NCBI RefSeq assembly: GCF_000686805.1
Contig: NZ_KK366018.1
Span: forward strand, 161,759-225,758
DNA: 64,000 bases
Source of the DNA: Bacillus sp. UNC41MFS5
GTDB lineage: Bacteria > Bacillota > Bacilli > Bacillales_B > DSM-18226
Direction: 5' to 3'
The number at the start of each line of letters is the position of its first letter. The first letter of the stretch is position 1. The position numbers and the translations under genes are program-made. Below are positions 54,110 to 62,078 of this stretch, piece after piece. The notes under the pieces were generated by a model. It was not told where the DNA came from and did not search any database. It saw only the letters and a list, made by a program, of their open reading frames with translations.

Positions 54110-56446
54110 GTGATAATCTTGAGACAAATTGTAAACCAGGTCACTAATAATAATGAAGAAAAACTAAAGCAATGGGAACTGGAACTAAACCAGAATGGTT
54201 CGATTTCTAATGAAAGTGCATTAATTTCTGCGTTGACAGATGAATCCAATCCCATCACCTTATCAAAACTTTTAACACTTGCTGCTCTCTCTCGGATTGG
54301 ACGAAATGAACAGGATAAAATGGCTGCAATATGGATGGAAAGAGCACTTAGTTTAGATCCAAATAATCAAGCAGCAAAAGAATATATGTTACAAACAGAA
54401 TGGAAAAAATTAGCAGAAATACTCTTACCTCTTACATTTCCTGCTATGAGAGAAACAGATAACCGAACGGCAAAAAAGAAAACAGCCGAACAGTACATAG
54501 AAGTATGTCAAAATTTTTTAAGTAATGCAGACGAAAAACAATCAGATTTAGCAGTAAAAAGAGAACTTTCTGCAACGTTGAGTACGAAGGAAGTTTATCA
54601 ACGGTATAATCAGTTATTTGAGTTATACTCTTCTGCAATCGATGAAACAGGTAAGCTATTAAAGGCCGTGGAGGAGTATGACCAATCGATTACAGGTGTT
54701 TTCCATACCTCCACCTATTATGATGATTTAAAATTGCATTTATCCAATTTAGATGAAATCAAAGAAACTTGGCAAAGGCAATTTTACGAAGAGAACGTAC
54801 AATCTGTCACCGATCAAATCAATGCATTAGATCAACTAAATGATATGATTGGAATGGAATTTGTCAAGAATCGAGTAAATGACTTTTACCGCTTTCTCAA
54901 GTATCAAAAAAAGCGGAAAGATTTAGGCTTTCAAATGCAGGACGATTTGAGCCTAAATATGATTTTAACAGGAAATCCGGGAACAGGGAAAACCACACTT
55001 GCCCGCTTATTAGCGAAAATTTATCATGAATTAGGAGTCCTGCCTCGAGAGGAAGTGATCGAAACCGACCGCTCCCAGCTTGTTGGTTCTTTCGTTGGAC
55101 AAACCGAGGAAAATGTCCGTTCCGTTGTGGAACGTTCAATTGGTGGTGTGCTGTTTATTGATGAAGCCTACAGTCTGAAGCGCGAAGGCCAAACAGGCAA
55201 TGATTATGGTCAAGCGGCCATTGATACGTTAGTTTCCCTGATGACTGGAAGTGAGTATGGCGGGAGATTTGCAGTAATTATGGCGGGCTATCCCGAAGAA
55301 ATGCGCACCTTTTTGGATGCAAATCCAGGCTTACGCAGTCGCTTTCCACAGTCAAACCTCATTCATTTACCTAATTATTCAAATGAAGAGTTAATATGGA
55401 TAGCTGAAAAAGTTTCAGCAGATAATGATTATTTCCTTAGTGAGGAAGCTAAAATTGAAATTAATCATCGACTAGATCGTGAGCGGGTGGATGATACATT
55501 CGGAAATGCACGAACAGTCCGCAATATCGTTATCGATGCAATTTTCAAGAAGGGCTCTAATAAGGAAGTCTCTGACGATAATATCCTTGAATTTATGTTA
55601 CTGAATAAAGAAGACTTTCTAATCGCAAAAGAAGAAGTTGAAGAATCCCCTTATGAAAAATTGGACCGGCTCATTGGTTTAGACGCATTAAAGATGGAAA
55701 TGAGGTCACTGATTTCCTTCGTCAAGATGCAGCAATACCGGACGAAAAAAGGTCTTCCACCAGTGCCTATTCAATTACATGCTGTTTTCACCGGCAATCC
55801 AGGAACAGGAAAAACGACCGTAGCTAAGATTTATGCAGAGCTTTTGAAGGACTGTGGCATGTTAAAAAGAGGTCATCTAATTGTCGCAAGCAGAGCAGAT
55901 TTTGTGGCTGGGTATGTAGGACAAACTGCCGGAAAAACGAAAAAAAAGATTAAAGAAGCTCTTGGAGGAGTCTTATTTATTGATGAAGCCTATTCACTTT
56001 TCAGTTCGACCTCAGGTGATTTTGGCAAAGAAGTCATCGATACAATTGTCGATGAAATGACAAAGCACAATGAAAACTTAGTGGTAGTCCTGGCCGGTTA
56101 TCCACATGAAATGGACCTGCTATTAGAAAGTAATCCAGGTCTTCGCTCAAGGTTTAAAAAGTTCTTCTTATTTCCAGACTATACTTCTGAAGAACTGCTT
56201 GAAATCATGACCGTATATGCAGAAAGTTATCAATACCAATTATCAAGTGATGCTAAACTGCTGCTATTGAGTAAAATAGATCAAGAATCCTTTAAGGGTA
56301 ATGGCCGTTTTGCTACTAATATGGTGGATGAAATGATTCAAGCACAGGCCTCAAGGTTAATGGAAGTGGAAGATGGGGAAGATCTTTTTGAAAAGTCACT
56401 CCTACTTGAGGTAGAGGATGTATTAAAGGCCATCAATAAAATGTAA
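54110..56446 (+). CDS. tandem CbbX/SpoVK-type AAA+ ATPase
   Basis: A 778-residue protein with a helical (TPR-like) N-terminal 230 residues and two CbbX-type AAA+ modules. Walker A starts at residues 288 and 562 (GNPGTGKTT in both). Walker B is GGVLFIDEAYSL twice, and the arginine-finger segment NPGLRSRF occurs in both. SpoVK (single module, sporulation) and CbbX (Rubisco activase) belong to this family, so this is a double-module remodelling motor of unknown target. It is inserted between tlp and yneP relative to B. subtilis. The start is GTG 54110; TTG 54119 is possible. Confidence 0.82.
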   Translation: MIILRQIVNQVTNNNEEKLKQWELELNQNGSISNESALISALTDESNPITLSKLLTLAALSRIGRNEQDKMAAIWMERALSLDPNNQAAKEYMLQTEWKKLAEILLPLTFPAMRETDNRTAKKKTAEQYIEVCQNFLSNADEKQSDLAVKRELSATLSTKEVYQRYNQLFELYSSAIDETGKLLKAVEEYDQSITGVFHTSTYYDDLKLHLSNLDEIKETWQRQFYEENVQSVTDQINALDQLNDMIGMEFVKNRVNDFYRFLKYQKKRKDLGFQMQDDLSLNMILTGNPGTGKTTLARLLAKIYHELGVLPREEVIETDRSQLVGSFVGQTEENVRSVVERSIGGVLFIDEAYSLKREGQTGNDYGQAAIDTLVSLMTGSEYGGRFAVIMAGYPEEMRTFLDANPGLRSRFPQSNLIHLPNYSNEELIWIAEKVSADNDYFLSEEAKIEINHRLDRERVDDTFGNARTVRNIVIDAIFKKGSNKEVSDDNILEFMLLNKEDFLIAKEEVEESPYEKLDRLIGLDALKMEMRSLISFVKMQQYRTKKGLPPVPIQLHAVFTGNPGTGKTTVAKIYAELLKDCGMLKRGHLIVASRADFVAGYVGQTAGKTKKKIKEALGGVLFIDEAYSLFSSTSGDFGKEVIDTIVDEMTKHNENLVVVLAGYPHEMDLLLESNPGLRSRFKKFFLFPDYTSEELLEIMTVYAESYQYQLSSDAKLLLLSKIDQESFKGNGRFATNMVDEMIQAQASRLMEVEDGEDLFEKSLLLEVEDVLKAINKM

Positions 56447-56474
56447 AACTCTATCGTAGAAAGGGTGAGGGCCC

Positions 56475-56903
56475 ATGGAAAACTATTTTATTTCGACTCG
56501 AGAAATTCAACTCTATTATGCGGACACGGATATGATGGGGGTTATTTACCACGCTAATTATCTTAAATTCTTTGAACTTGGCAGAACTGGGTTTATTGAG
56601 GATCTAGGCTATAGTTATCTTGCAATGGAAGAGTCAGGTTATTTTGCCCCTGTTTATGACGTCCAAGCGACCTATAAAAAACCGTTGCGTTACGGTGATC
56701 AGGGGTTTGTAAAAACGTGGGTTGAATTAAATGATGGTATCAAAACGGTATATGGTTATATAGTTGTAAATGGTGAAGATGAGATATGTGTGGAGGGGAA
56801 GACCACGCACATTATTGTTAAAAAAGATAACTTTAGACCGACTTCATTCAAAAAAGCCTTCCCTGAATGGTTCCTAAAATATGAAGAAATTAAGAAAAAA
56901 TAG
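56475..56903 (+). CDS. yneP: acyl-CoA thioesterase, YbgC/FadM hot-dog family (YneP)
   Basis: A 142-residue hot-dog fold thioesterase. The catalytic-loop motif YADTDMMGVIYHANYLKFFE matches the 4-hydroxybenzoyl-CoA thioesterase pattern with active-site Asp in the D-x-M-G-x-x-x-H segment. Substrate probably acyl-CoA. Site aagggtgagg before ATG 56475. The order tlp-...-yneP-yneQ follows B. subtilis. Confidence 0.88.
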   Translation: MENYFISTREIQLYYADTDMMGVIYHANYLKFFELGRTGFIEDLGYSYLAMEESGYFAPVYDVQATYKKPLRYGDQGFVKTWVELNDGIKTVYGYIVVNGEDEICVEGKTTHIIVKKDNFRPTSFKKAFPEWFLKYEEIKKK

Positions 56904-56966
56904 TCTAGGGAAAACATTTCCCAAACATATGTGCAGGCAGGTTTCTGTCGGAATGGGGTGACTTAG

Positions 56967-57284
56967 GTGGCTTTTGGAATCAAACGGCAGGAAGTCATCG
57001 AGTGGAAGAGAAAAATTGATAATGGAGAAATAGCTTTTTTAACCCATTATTGGATAGATGAACGCTTTCCAGGATGCAATACGGTAACCAAGGTTGGTTG
57101 TAATAACCTTGAGCAATTAGCAGACTGGGGACAAAAATATGGATTAAAAAAAGAATGGATTCATGTTCGCAAGGATGGGTATTCCCATTATGATTTACTT
57201 GGTGAGCGCCAACGAGACATTTTACATAAAGAAGGATTGTTAGAACATATTTGGAAAAAGAATCAGAGCACACTTGAAGAGTAA
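56967..57284 (+). CDS. yneQ: YneQ-like conserved protein
   Basis: A 105-residue soluble protein (VIEWKRKIDNGEIAFLTHYW, DERFPGCNTVTKVGCNNL, LADWGQKYGLKKEWIHVRKD). It matches my recollection of B. subtilis YneQ and lies in the same place after yneP. It has no assigned function. It starts with GTG 56967, after ggggtgac. Confidence 0.75.
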   Translation: MAFGIKRQEVIEWKRKIDNGEIAFLTHYWIDERFPGCNTVTKVGCNNLEQLADWGQKYGLKKEWIHVRKDGYSHYDLLGERQRDILHKEGLLEHIWKKNQSTLEE

Positions 57285-57305
57285 CCATCTTTAAGTGTGC
57301 TTTTT
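57267..57305 (+). terminator. terminator overlapping the yneQ 3' end
   Basis: Stem agcacactt (57267-57275) / aagtgtgct (57293-57301) followed by TTTTT; the stem begins before the yneQ stop codon, which sits in the loop. Confidence 0.75.
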
Positions 57306-57306
57306 G

Positions 57307-58110
57307 CTATGAACCATAATATACAGGGATAGTTATTAACCCGGTTATTAACAAGAAGGTTGTGACGAAGGTATGTGCAATCATCGCAGGAAGTACACTT
57401 TGTGATTTGACTGTTAAAAAAGCTAAAATTAATCCTAGAAAAATATAAATCATACATATCATTGGTGCAAAACCAAACATGGTGGTGTTGATACCGAAAG
57501 CGATGCTCGTAACGATTATCCCAATAGGTTGATTGGTGATTCTGATCAGTTTCGGCAGAAGGATTCCACGCCATAATACCTCATCAAGTATCGCGTTTAC
57601 CAATGCGAATAACAAAATCAATAAAAACGGACGCCAATGCATACCTTCTTTTTGAAATAGAAGTGTAATACCTATAAATAGAACAGCCATTAGTCCAAAT
57701 ATAAGAACGAATCTCTTAAAAGAAAAAATAATTTTAAAAGGAAATTGAATTTCTCCAGTAAAAATTGGCCGGTGAAAGTAAGGAGTTATTTCTTGTTTAA
57801 ACTGCTTAACCACATAACTTATCATTAAAATGGGAATCAACAATAATAATTGACTCAACATGATAAGCGAAAAGGGTGCTAAATGAAAACTTTCAATAAA
57901 ATTATCCATGTATCCCAGCAAGAGATTTCCGAGAAAAAATGAAATAACCATCCAACCAGAGAGGCGATTCTCTTCTTTTAAAAAAACAATGATTAATAAT
58001 AAACCAATTAATAGCACAAAAAAAGGGTTGTAAAATCCTCTCGTAAAAAGATACAAGATGAGTAAAAAATACCCAGATAGCCAGAGCCCTTTTTGCTTTA
58101 TCCGTTCCAT
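57307..58110 (-). CDS. CPBP-family membrane protein with altered catalytic motifs
   Basis: A 267-residue, roughly 8-helix protein of the CAAX protease/bacteriocin-processing family. Motif 1, usually EExxxR, reads DEVLWRG. Motif 2, FxxxH, appears as SIAFGINTTMFG, without the His. The last motif His remains in MIAHTFVTT. It may be an immunity-type or inactive member. ATG 58110 follows aggagaagatcgg; ATG 58128 lacks a site. Confidence 0.7.
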   Translation of the reverse strand: MERIKQKGLWLSGYFLLILYLFTRGFYNPFFVLLIGLLLIIVFLKEENRLSGWMVISFFLGNLLLGYMDNFIESFHLAPFSLIMLSQLLLLIPILMISYVVKQFKQEITPYFHRPIFTGEIQFPFKIIFSFKRFVLIFGLMAVLFIGITLLFQKEGMHWRPFLLILLFALVNAILDEVLWRGILLPKLIRITNQPIGIIVTSIAFGINTTMFGFAPMICMIYIFLGLILAFLTVKSQSVLPAMIAHTFVTTFLLITGLITIPVYYGS

Positions 58111-58138
58111 CCGATCTTCTCCTATCATTAATCTAAGA

Positions 58139-58161
58139 ATAAAAGGCCCCGTATTAACGGA
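58139..58161 (-). terminator. terminator embedding the capA stop codon
   Basis: On the minus strand GGCTCCG / CGGGGCC (one G-T pair) is followed by TTTTATT; the capA TAA lies in its loop. Confidence 0.65.
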
Positions 58162-59305
58162 GCCACTGCATCATGTGATTTTGGATTTCCGTGTACTTTT
58201 CTTTGGCATTACGAAGACCAAATGATCGAGCATTTTCTAAAGGGATTACACGGAAATTATGATTTTTTTTACCAGAGACATAGGTTGGATAAAAATTCGG
58301 GTGAGACAATTCAATCGAATTTCCATTACCTGATATATGTTTTGTAATCCCAACCGTAGCTAAACCACCAATATCTTTATAATCATTTCGTTGTGATGAT
58401 AGAAAATTTCCTAATGAATAGACAACAAATGCTTTTCTTCCATCCGCTGTTTTGATCCATTCCATGGGCTGAAGAACATGCGGATGTGATCCAAAAATGA
58501 TATCGACACCTTCATTTGCGAGAAATCTAGCCAGATCCTTTTGTTCTTTGTTAGGCATCCGGTGGTACTCATCTCCCCAATGGATACTCATAACAATGAC
58601 ATCGGCTTCCTTTTTGGCACGATGAATCTCATCACGCATCGTTTCACGATTAATCAGATTGACTAGGAAATCCTTTCCGTCTGGAACCGGGATTCCGTTT
58701 GTTCCGTATGTATAGGAGAGAAAAGCAATCTTTATCCCATTTTTATTTAAAATCCTCAATTTTTGGCGGTCCTTTTCATCAAGGAAGCTTCCAACGTGAG
58801 GTAAACCAATACTTTCTAAATAGTCAGCCTCTGACTTAATCCCTTTTTCGCCTTTATCCAAGGTATGATTATTGGCAGTGGATACAATATCTACTCCTGT
58901 GTGGACAAGAGCATCCGCCACCTCGTAAGGACTATTAAACCGTGGATAACCAGCAAGACCTAATGTTTTTCCACCTATCGTACTTTCTTGATTGGCAGTT
59001 AATACGTCTGGTTTTTTTAATAGAGTTTTTACGTTCTCAAACATCGGGTCAAATTCATATGTTGCACCATTAAAGGCATCTTGATAAACATTATCGTGAA
59101 TAAGGATATCTCCGATGGCTCCAATGGTTATTTTTTCTGTCATTTCTCGATTGACCAGCAATAAAGAACGGGTTTGAAGATTTTTCGTTGGAAAAACCTT
59201 TTGTTCGTCCTCATTAGTATTTTGCCATTGTTGAATAAAAAGGAATGATGCTAAAGCAATACAAACAAAAATAATTATAACTGAAGGTATGGCATGCCTT
59301 TTCAT
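58154..59305 (-). CDS. CapA/PgsA-family metallophosphatase-like protein
   Basis: A 383-residue protein, N-terminal signal-anchor (SVIIIFVCIALASFLFI), then a CapA metallophosphatase-like domain: IGAIGDILIHDNVY, LTANQESTIGG, IVSTANNHTLDKG, MSIHWGDEYH and IIFGSHPHVLQPME. CapA/PgsA proteins take part in poly-gamma-glutamate synthesis or export. No capB/capC (pgsBC) is nearby, so the role in this cell is open; many Bacilli have such orphan copies. Site aaggag before ATG 59305. Confidence 0.85.
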   Translation of the reverse strand: MKRHAIPSVIIIFVCIALASFLFIQQWQNTNEDEQKVFPTKNLQTRSLLLVNREMTEKITIGAIGDILIHDNVYQDAFNGATYEFDPMFENVKTLLKKPDVLTANQESTIGGKTLGLAGYPRFNSPYEVADALVHTGVDIVSTANNHTLDKGEKGIKSEADYLESIGLPHVGSFLDEKDRQKLRILNKNGIKIAFLSYTYGTNGIPVPDGKDFLVNLINRETMRDEIHRAKKEADVIVMSIHWGDEYHRMPNKEQKDLARFLANEGVDIIFGSHPHVLQPMEWIKTADGRKAFVVYSLGNFLSSQRNDYKDIGGLATVGITKHISGNGNSIELSHPNFYPTYVSGKKNHNFRVIPLENARSFGLRNAKEKYTEIQNHMMQWLR

Positions 59306-59398
59306 AACTACTCCTTATCTTTTATCTGATAATTATACTATATTATATTCTTGGATAATGTTAAAACTATTCTTTGATTAAAAAGGAGTTTTTAACAT

Positions 59399-59426
59399 AT
59401 AAAAAAGAACCGAAAAATCGGTTCTT
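59399..59426 (-). terminator. terminator of plsY
   Basis: Stem aagaaccga / tcggttctt, loop aaaa, T-run on the minus strand, close to the plsY stop. Confidence 0.85.
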
Positions 59427-59432
59427 CCTTTG

Positions 59433-60032
59433 CTAAAGCCATTTAATCTTGGGCTCTGTCTTATTCATAATTCGTTTAATATTTGCTCGGTGACGATAAA
59501 TGACAAACGACGCAAGGAACAGGACGACAATGAGAAGAGGGATGTCCCATTCATCAACCACCCCCGAAACAAGGGCAAACATCACGGCTGTAATCCCTGC
59601 TATCATTGAAGATAAGGAAACATATTTTGATATGTATAAACTAATAAAAAAGAAAATTAATACGGTAATAAACATATAAGGTGCATAAAACAATACGACA
59701 CCACCAGAGGTAGCAACCGCTTTTCCCCCACGAAACCCTGCGAAGATTGGATAGGTGTGCCCGACAACTGCAAAAATACCTGCCATTAATGGATTTATAT
59801 CAACTTGGAAGAGATGCGGCAAGGCGGCAGCTAAGGTCCCTTTCAGGATGTCAGCAAGTGTAACCACTAATCCAGCTTTTACACCTAGTGTACGAAAGGT
59901 ATTGGTCCCTCCTAAATTTCCACTCCCATGTTCACGAATATCTGTTTTATAAAAAACCTTACCGATAATTAAACCAGAGGGGATCGAACCAAGTAAATAA
60001 GCCAGAATGACTACTAAAATAATTTGAATCAT
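59433..60032 (-). CDS. plsY: acyl-phosphate:glycerol-3-phosphate acyltransferase PlsY
   Basis: A 199-residue integral membrane enzyme giving lysophosphatidate from acyl-phosphate and glycerol-3-phosphate. The three PlsY motifs are clear: [27 protein letters not shown] and [18 protein letters not shown]. Five helices. ATG 60032 follows aaggag. Neighbour of yneT and parE as in B. subtilis. Confidence 0.94.
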   Translation of the reverse strand: MIQIILVVILAYLLGSIPSGLIIGKVFYKTDIREHGSGNLGGTNTFRTLGVKAGLVVTLADILKGTLAAALPHLFQVDINPLMAGIFAVVGHTYPIFAGFRGGKAVATSGGVVLFYAPYMFITVLIFFFISLYISKYVSLSSMIAGITAVMFALVSGVVDEWDIPLLIVVLFLASFVIYRHRANIKRIMNKTEPKIKWL

Positions 60033-60209
60033 TAACAAATTCTCCTTCTACAAAAAGATCCGGTCCTTCTATTTTACCATGGAATTTAGAAAAAACACTA
60101 TTAATCCTTTCACATGTATTTGCTTTTTTAAATCTGGTCAAAAGTAAGAACAAATAGGGTCAATTTTATTACGAAAATAAGAAGAATTTTCAAACCATTT
60201 GTTAATCCA

Positions 60210-60238
60210 TTGAAAGCCATGCATGGAGTCAATATAAT
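60210..60238 (+). promoter_or_regulatory. strong sigma-A promoter
   Basis: TTGAAA, 17-bp spacer, TATAAT. It starts a transcript about 95 bases ahead of the GGDEF gene. Confidence 0.75.
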
Positions 60239-60265
60239 TTAGATAAAATCATAGAAATACATACT

Positions 60266-60303
60266 AAACCGACCGAAGTATCTTAATAAATGGTCGGTTT
60301 TAT
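60266..60303 (+). terminator. leader hairpin before the GGDEF gene
   Basis: A perfect 9-bp stem aaaccgacc / ggtcggttt with a 17-base loop, then a weak T stretch. Between promoter and gene, so it is either an attenuator or the end of a roughly 60-nt RNA. Confidence 0.5.
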
Positions 60304-60339
60304 CATATTATCCTGAATGAAAGAAAGAGGTGCTTCAAA

Positions 60340-61278
60340 GTGGCGGCTAATATTCAACCATACTTAACTTACCAATACAAAGATGTGAAACAGCTTGAAA
60401 AAGAAATTTCCAAACAAAAGAAGTTAACGAAAGCTTTATTAAACTTTCAAGACCACCTTATCTATGTTACTGACAACGAGGATATTATCGAATTCAATCA
60501 AGCCTTTAGTAATTTTACTGGAATCAGTAAGGCTCAGACACAGCTACCTAAAATGAAATACCTTTCTAGTTTTTTTGTAGAAGATGCCAATTATTTTTAT
60601 CCAATCGATAAAAGAAGATGGTTTGAAGAAATCATAGAAATGGGAAAAAACTCTGTAAATATGCACTGGATCAACATCAATAGTGAAGAGAGTTACTTTA
60701 ATTTAAAATATGAGTCCATACCGGGTTCGAACCAATACTTATGTGTCTGTATGGATATCACCAATTTAGAGAAGGAGAAGAGAGAGAACAGACAATTATT
60801 CCTGATGGATTCTTTAACTTACAGTATAAACCAATTGGAAATAAATGCGATCTTAGAGGTGGAAATGAGACGTGCCGAACGATTAACCCAGCCTTTTTCG
60901 ATGATTATCATGGATGTTGATTTCTTTAAACATGTGAATGAACGGTTTGGGCAAGATGCAGGTAATAAAGTACTCTCTACCATTTCCATCATCGTTCAGC
61001 AACGGATTCGCGAATCAGATATTTTTGCCCGTTGGGGTAGAGAAGAATTTATATTATTCACTCCTGGAACCGACGGAAATGGGGCACAGGAATTAGCAGA
61101 ATCCATCCGTTCGATTATTGAGGAATTTCATTTTGAGAATATCGATAAGATCACTTGCAGCTTTGGAATCTCCGTGTATTCTAAAGGGAAAGCGAAAGAG
61201 GAATTAATTTTAGAGGCGAATCAAGCACTCTCTTTTTCAAAAGACCGTGGGAGAAACTGTGTAACTCTTTACAAATAA
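60340..61278 (+). CDS. PAS-GGDEF domain protein with degenerate GREEF motif
   Basis: A 312-residue soluble protein. A helical start is followed by a PAS domain (about 35-145: YVTDNEDIIEFNQAFSNFTG; ICVCMDITNL-type end) and a GGDEF domain (about 155-310; MIIMDVDFFKHVNERFGQDA). The signature is GREEF at residues 233-237, where active diguanylate cyclases have GG(D/E)EF. An RxxD (RESD) stands five residues before it. Activity making c-di-GMP is therefore doubtful. It is inserted between plsY and yneT relative to B. subtilis. GTG 60340 follows gaggtg. Confidence 0.83.
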   Translation: MAANIQPYLTYQYKDVKQLEKEISKQKKLTKALLNFQDHLIYVTDNEDIIEFNQAFSNFTGISKAQTQLPKMKYLSSFFVEDANYFYPIDKRRWFEEIIEMGKNSVNMHWININSEESYFNLKYESIPGSNQYLCVCMDITNLEKEKRENRQLFLMDSLTYSINQLEINAILEVEMRRAERLTQPFSMIIMDVDFFKHVNERFGQDAGNKVLSTISIIVQQRIRESDIFARWGREEFILFTPGTDGNGAQELAESIRSIIEEFHFENIDKITCSFGISVYSKGKAKEELILEANQALSFSKDRGRNCVTLYK

Positions 61279-61366
61279 GAAGTAAAGAATGCGACCCTTT
61301 AAGCTGTTTATTATGTTTTTTTTTGAAAATATAGGTAAAATAAAGAAAAAGACCCTAGGAGTGAAT

Positions 61367-61786
61367 ATGATGACTATTGAAAATCCAAGTCGCAATGAAA
61401 TTGGAATTATTTTAAAAAAGGCAAAAAGAATTGCGGTAGTTGGTTTGAGTAATAATCCTGAACGAACTTCCTATCAAGTGTCTGAAGCGATGCAAAAAGC
61501 GGGCTATGAAATTATTCCGGTGAATCCCACGATTGAATCTGCATTAGGAGTGAAAGCCGTTGCATCTCTCAAAGATATTGAAGGACACGTGGACATTGTT
61601 AATGTTTTCCGCAGGTCAGAACAATTGTTCGATGTTGCGAAGGAGTTTGATGAGATTGATTCAGATATCTACTGGGCCCAGCTTGGCCTTGAAAACGAAG
61701 AAGCCTATGAATTCTTAAAAAACAAGGGATATACGGTTATAATGAATCGTTGCATTAAAGTCGAACATGCGATATCTAGAGCTTAA
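61367..61786 (+). CDS. yneT: CoA-binding domain protein (YneT)
   Basis: A 139-residue Rossmann-like CoA-binding protein: KRIAVVGLSNNPERTSYQVS, YEIIPVNPTIESALG, DIVNVFRRSE and IYWAQLGLENEEA. The family has a succinyl-CoA ligase-like CoA fold; function unknown. ATG 61367 after taggagtg; an upstream extension to 61289 has no site. Same position as B. subtilis yneT between plsY and parE. Confidence 0.88.
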   Translation: MMTIENPSRNEIGIILKKAKRIAVVGLSNNPERTSYQVSEAMQKAGYEIIPVNPTIESALGVKAVASLKDIEGHVDIVNVFRRSEQLFDVAKEFDEIDSDIYWAQLGLENEEAYEFLKNKGYTVIMNRCIKVEHAISRA

Positions 61787-61798
61787 AAATCCAACCCT

Positions 61799-61830
61799 AA
61801 AACTGCTAATATTTAGCAGTTTTTTTATTT
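61799..61830 (+). terminator. terminator of yneT
   Basis: A perfect 11-bp stem aaaactgctaa / ttagcagtttt, loop tat, then T-run. Confidence 0.9.
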
Positions 61831-62078
61831 TTAACACGCTTTAAACCCATGATTATATTATTACAAAAATATGTTGTTTAAAATTACGTATTTGCTAAAT
61901 CGAAATAAATCGCTACAATATAGCATAGACGCCGCAAGATTTATGTTAAAATAAGAAGCGGCAAACATTGGTTCTATTTTTAATTTTATAAAAAGATAAT
62001 ATAAAGAATGACTAATCAATTAGTTCATGAGCAATTAGAAGGATACTTCTTTTTGTAGGGAATGAAAGGGGTATTTTA
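61831..62078. other. parE upstream region
   Basis: AT-rich spacer of about 250 bp. I see no gene; a -10-like taaaat near 61948 may belong to the parE promoter but has no convincing -35. Confidence 0.4.
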
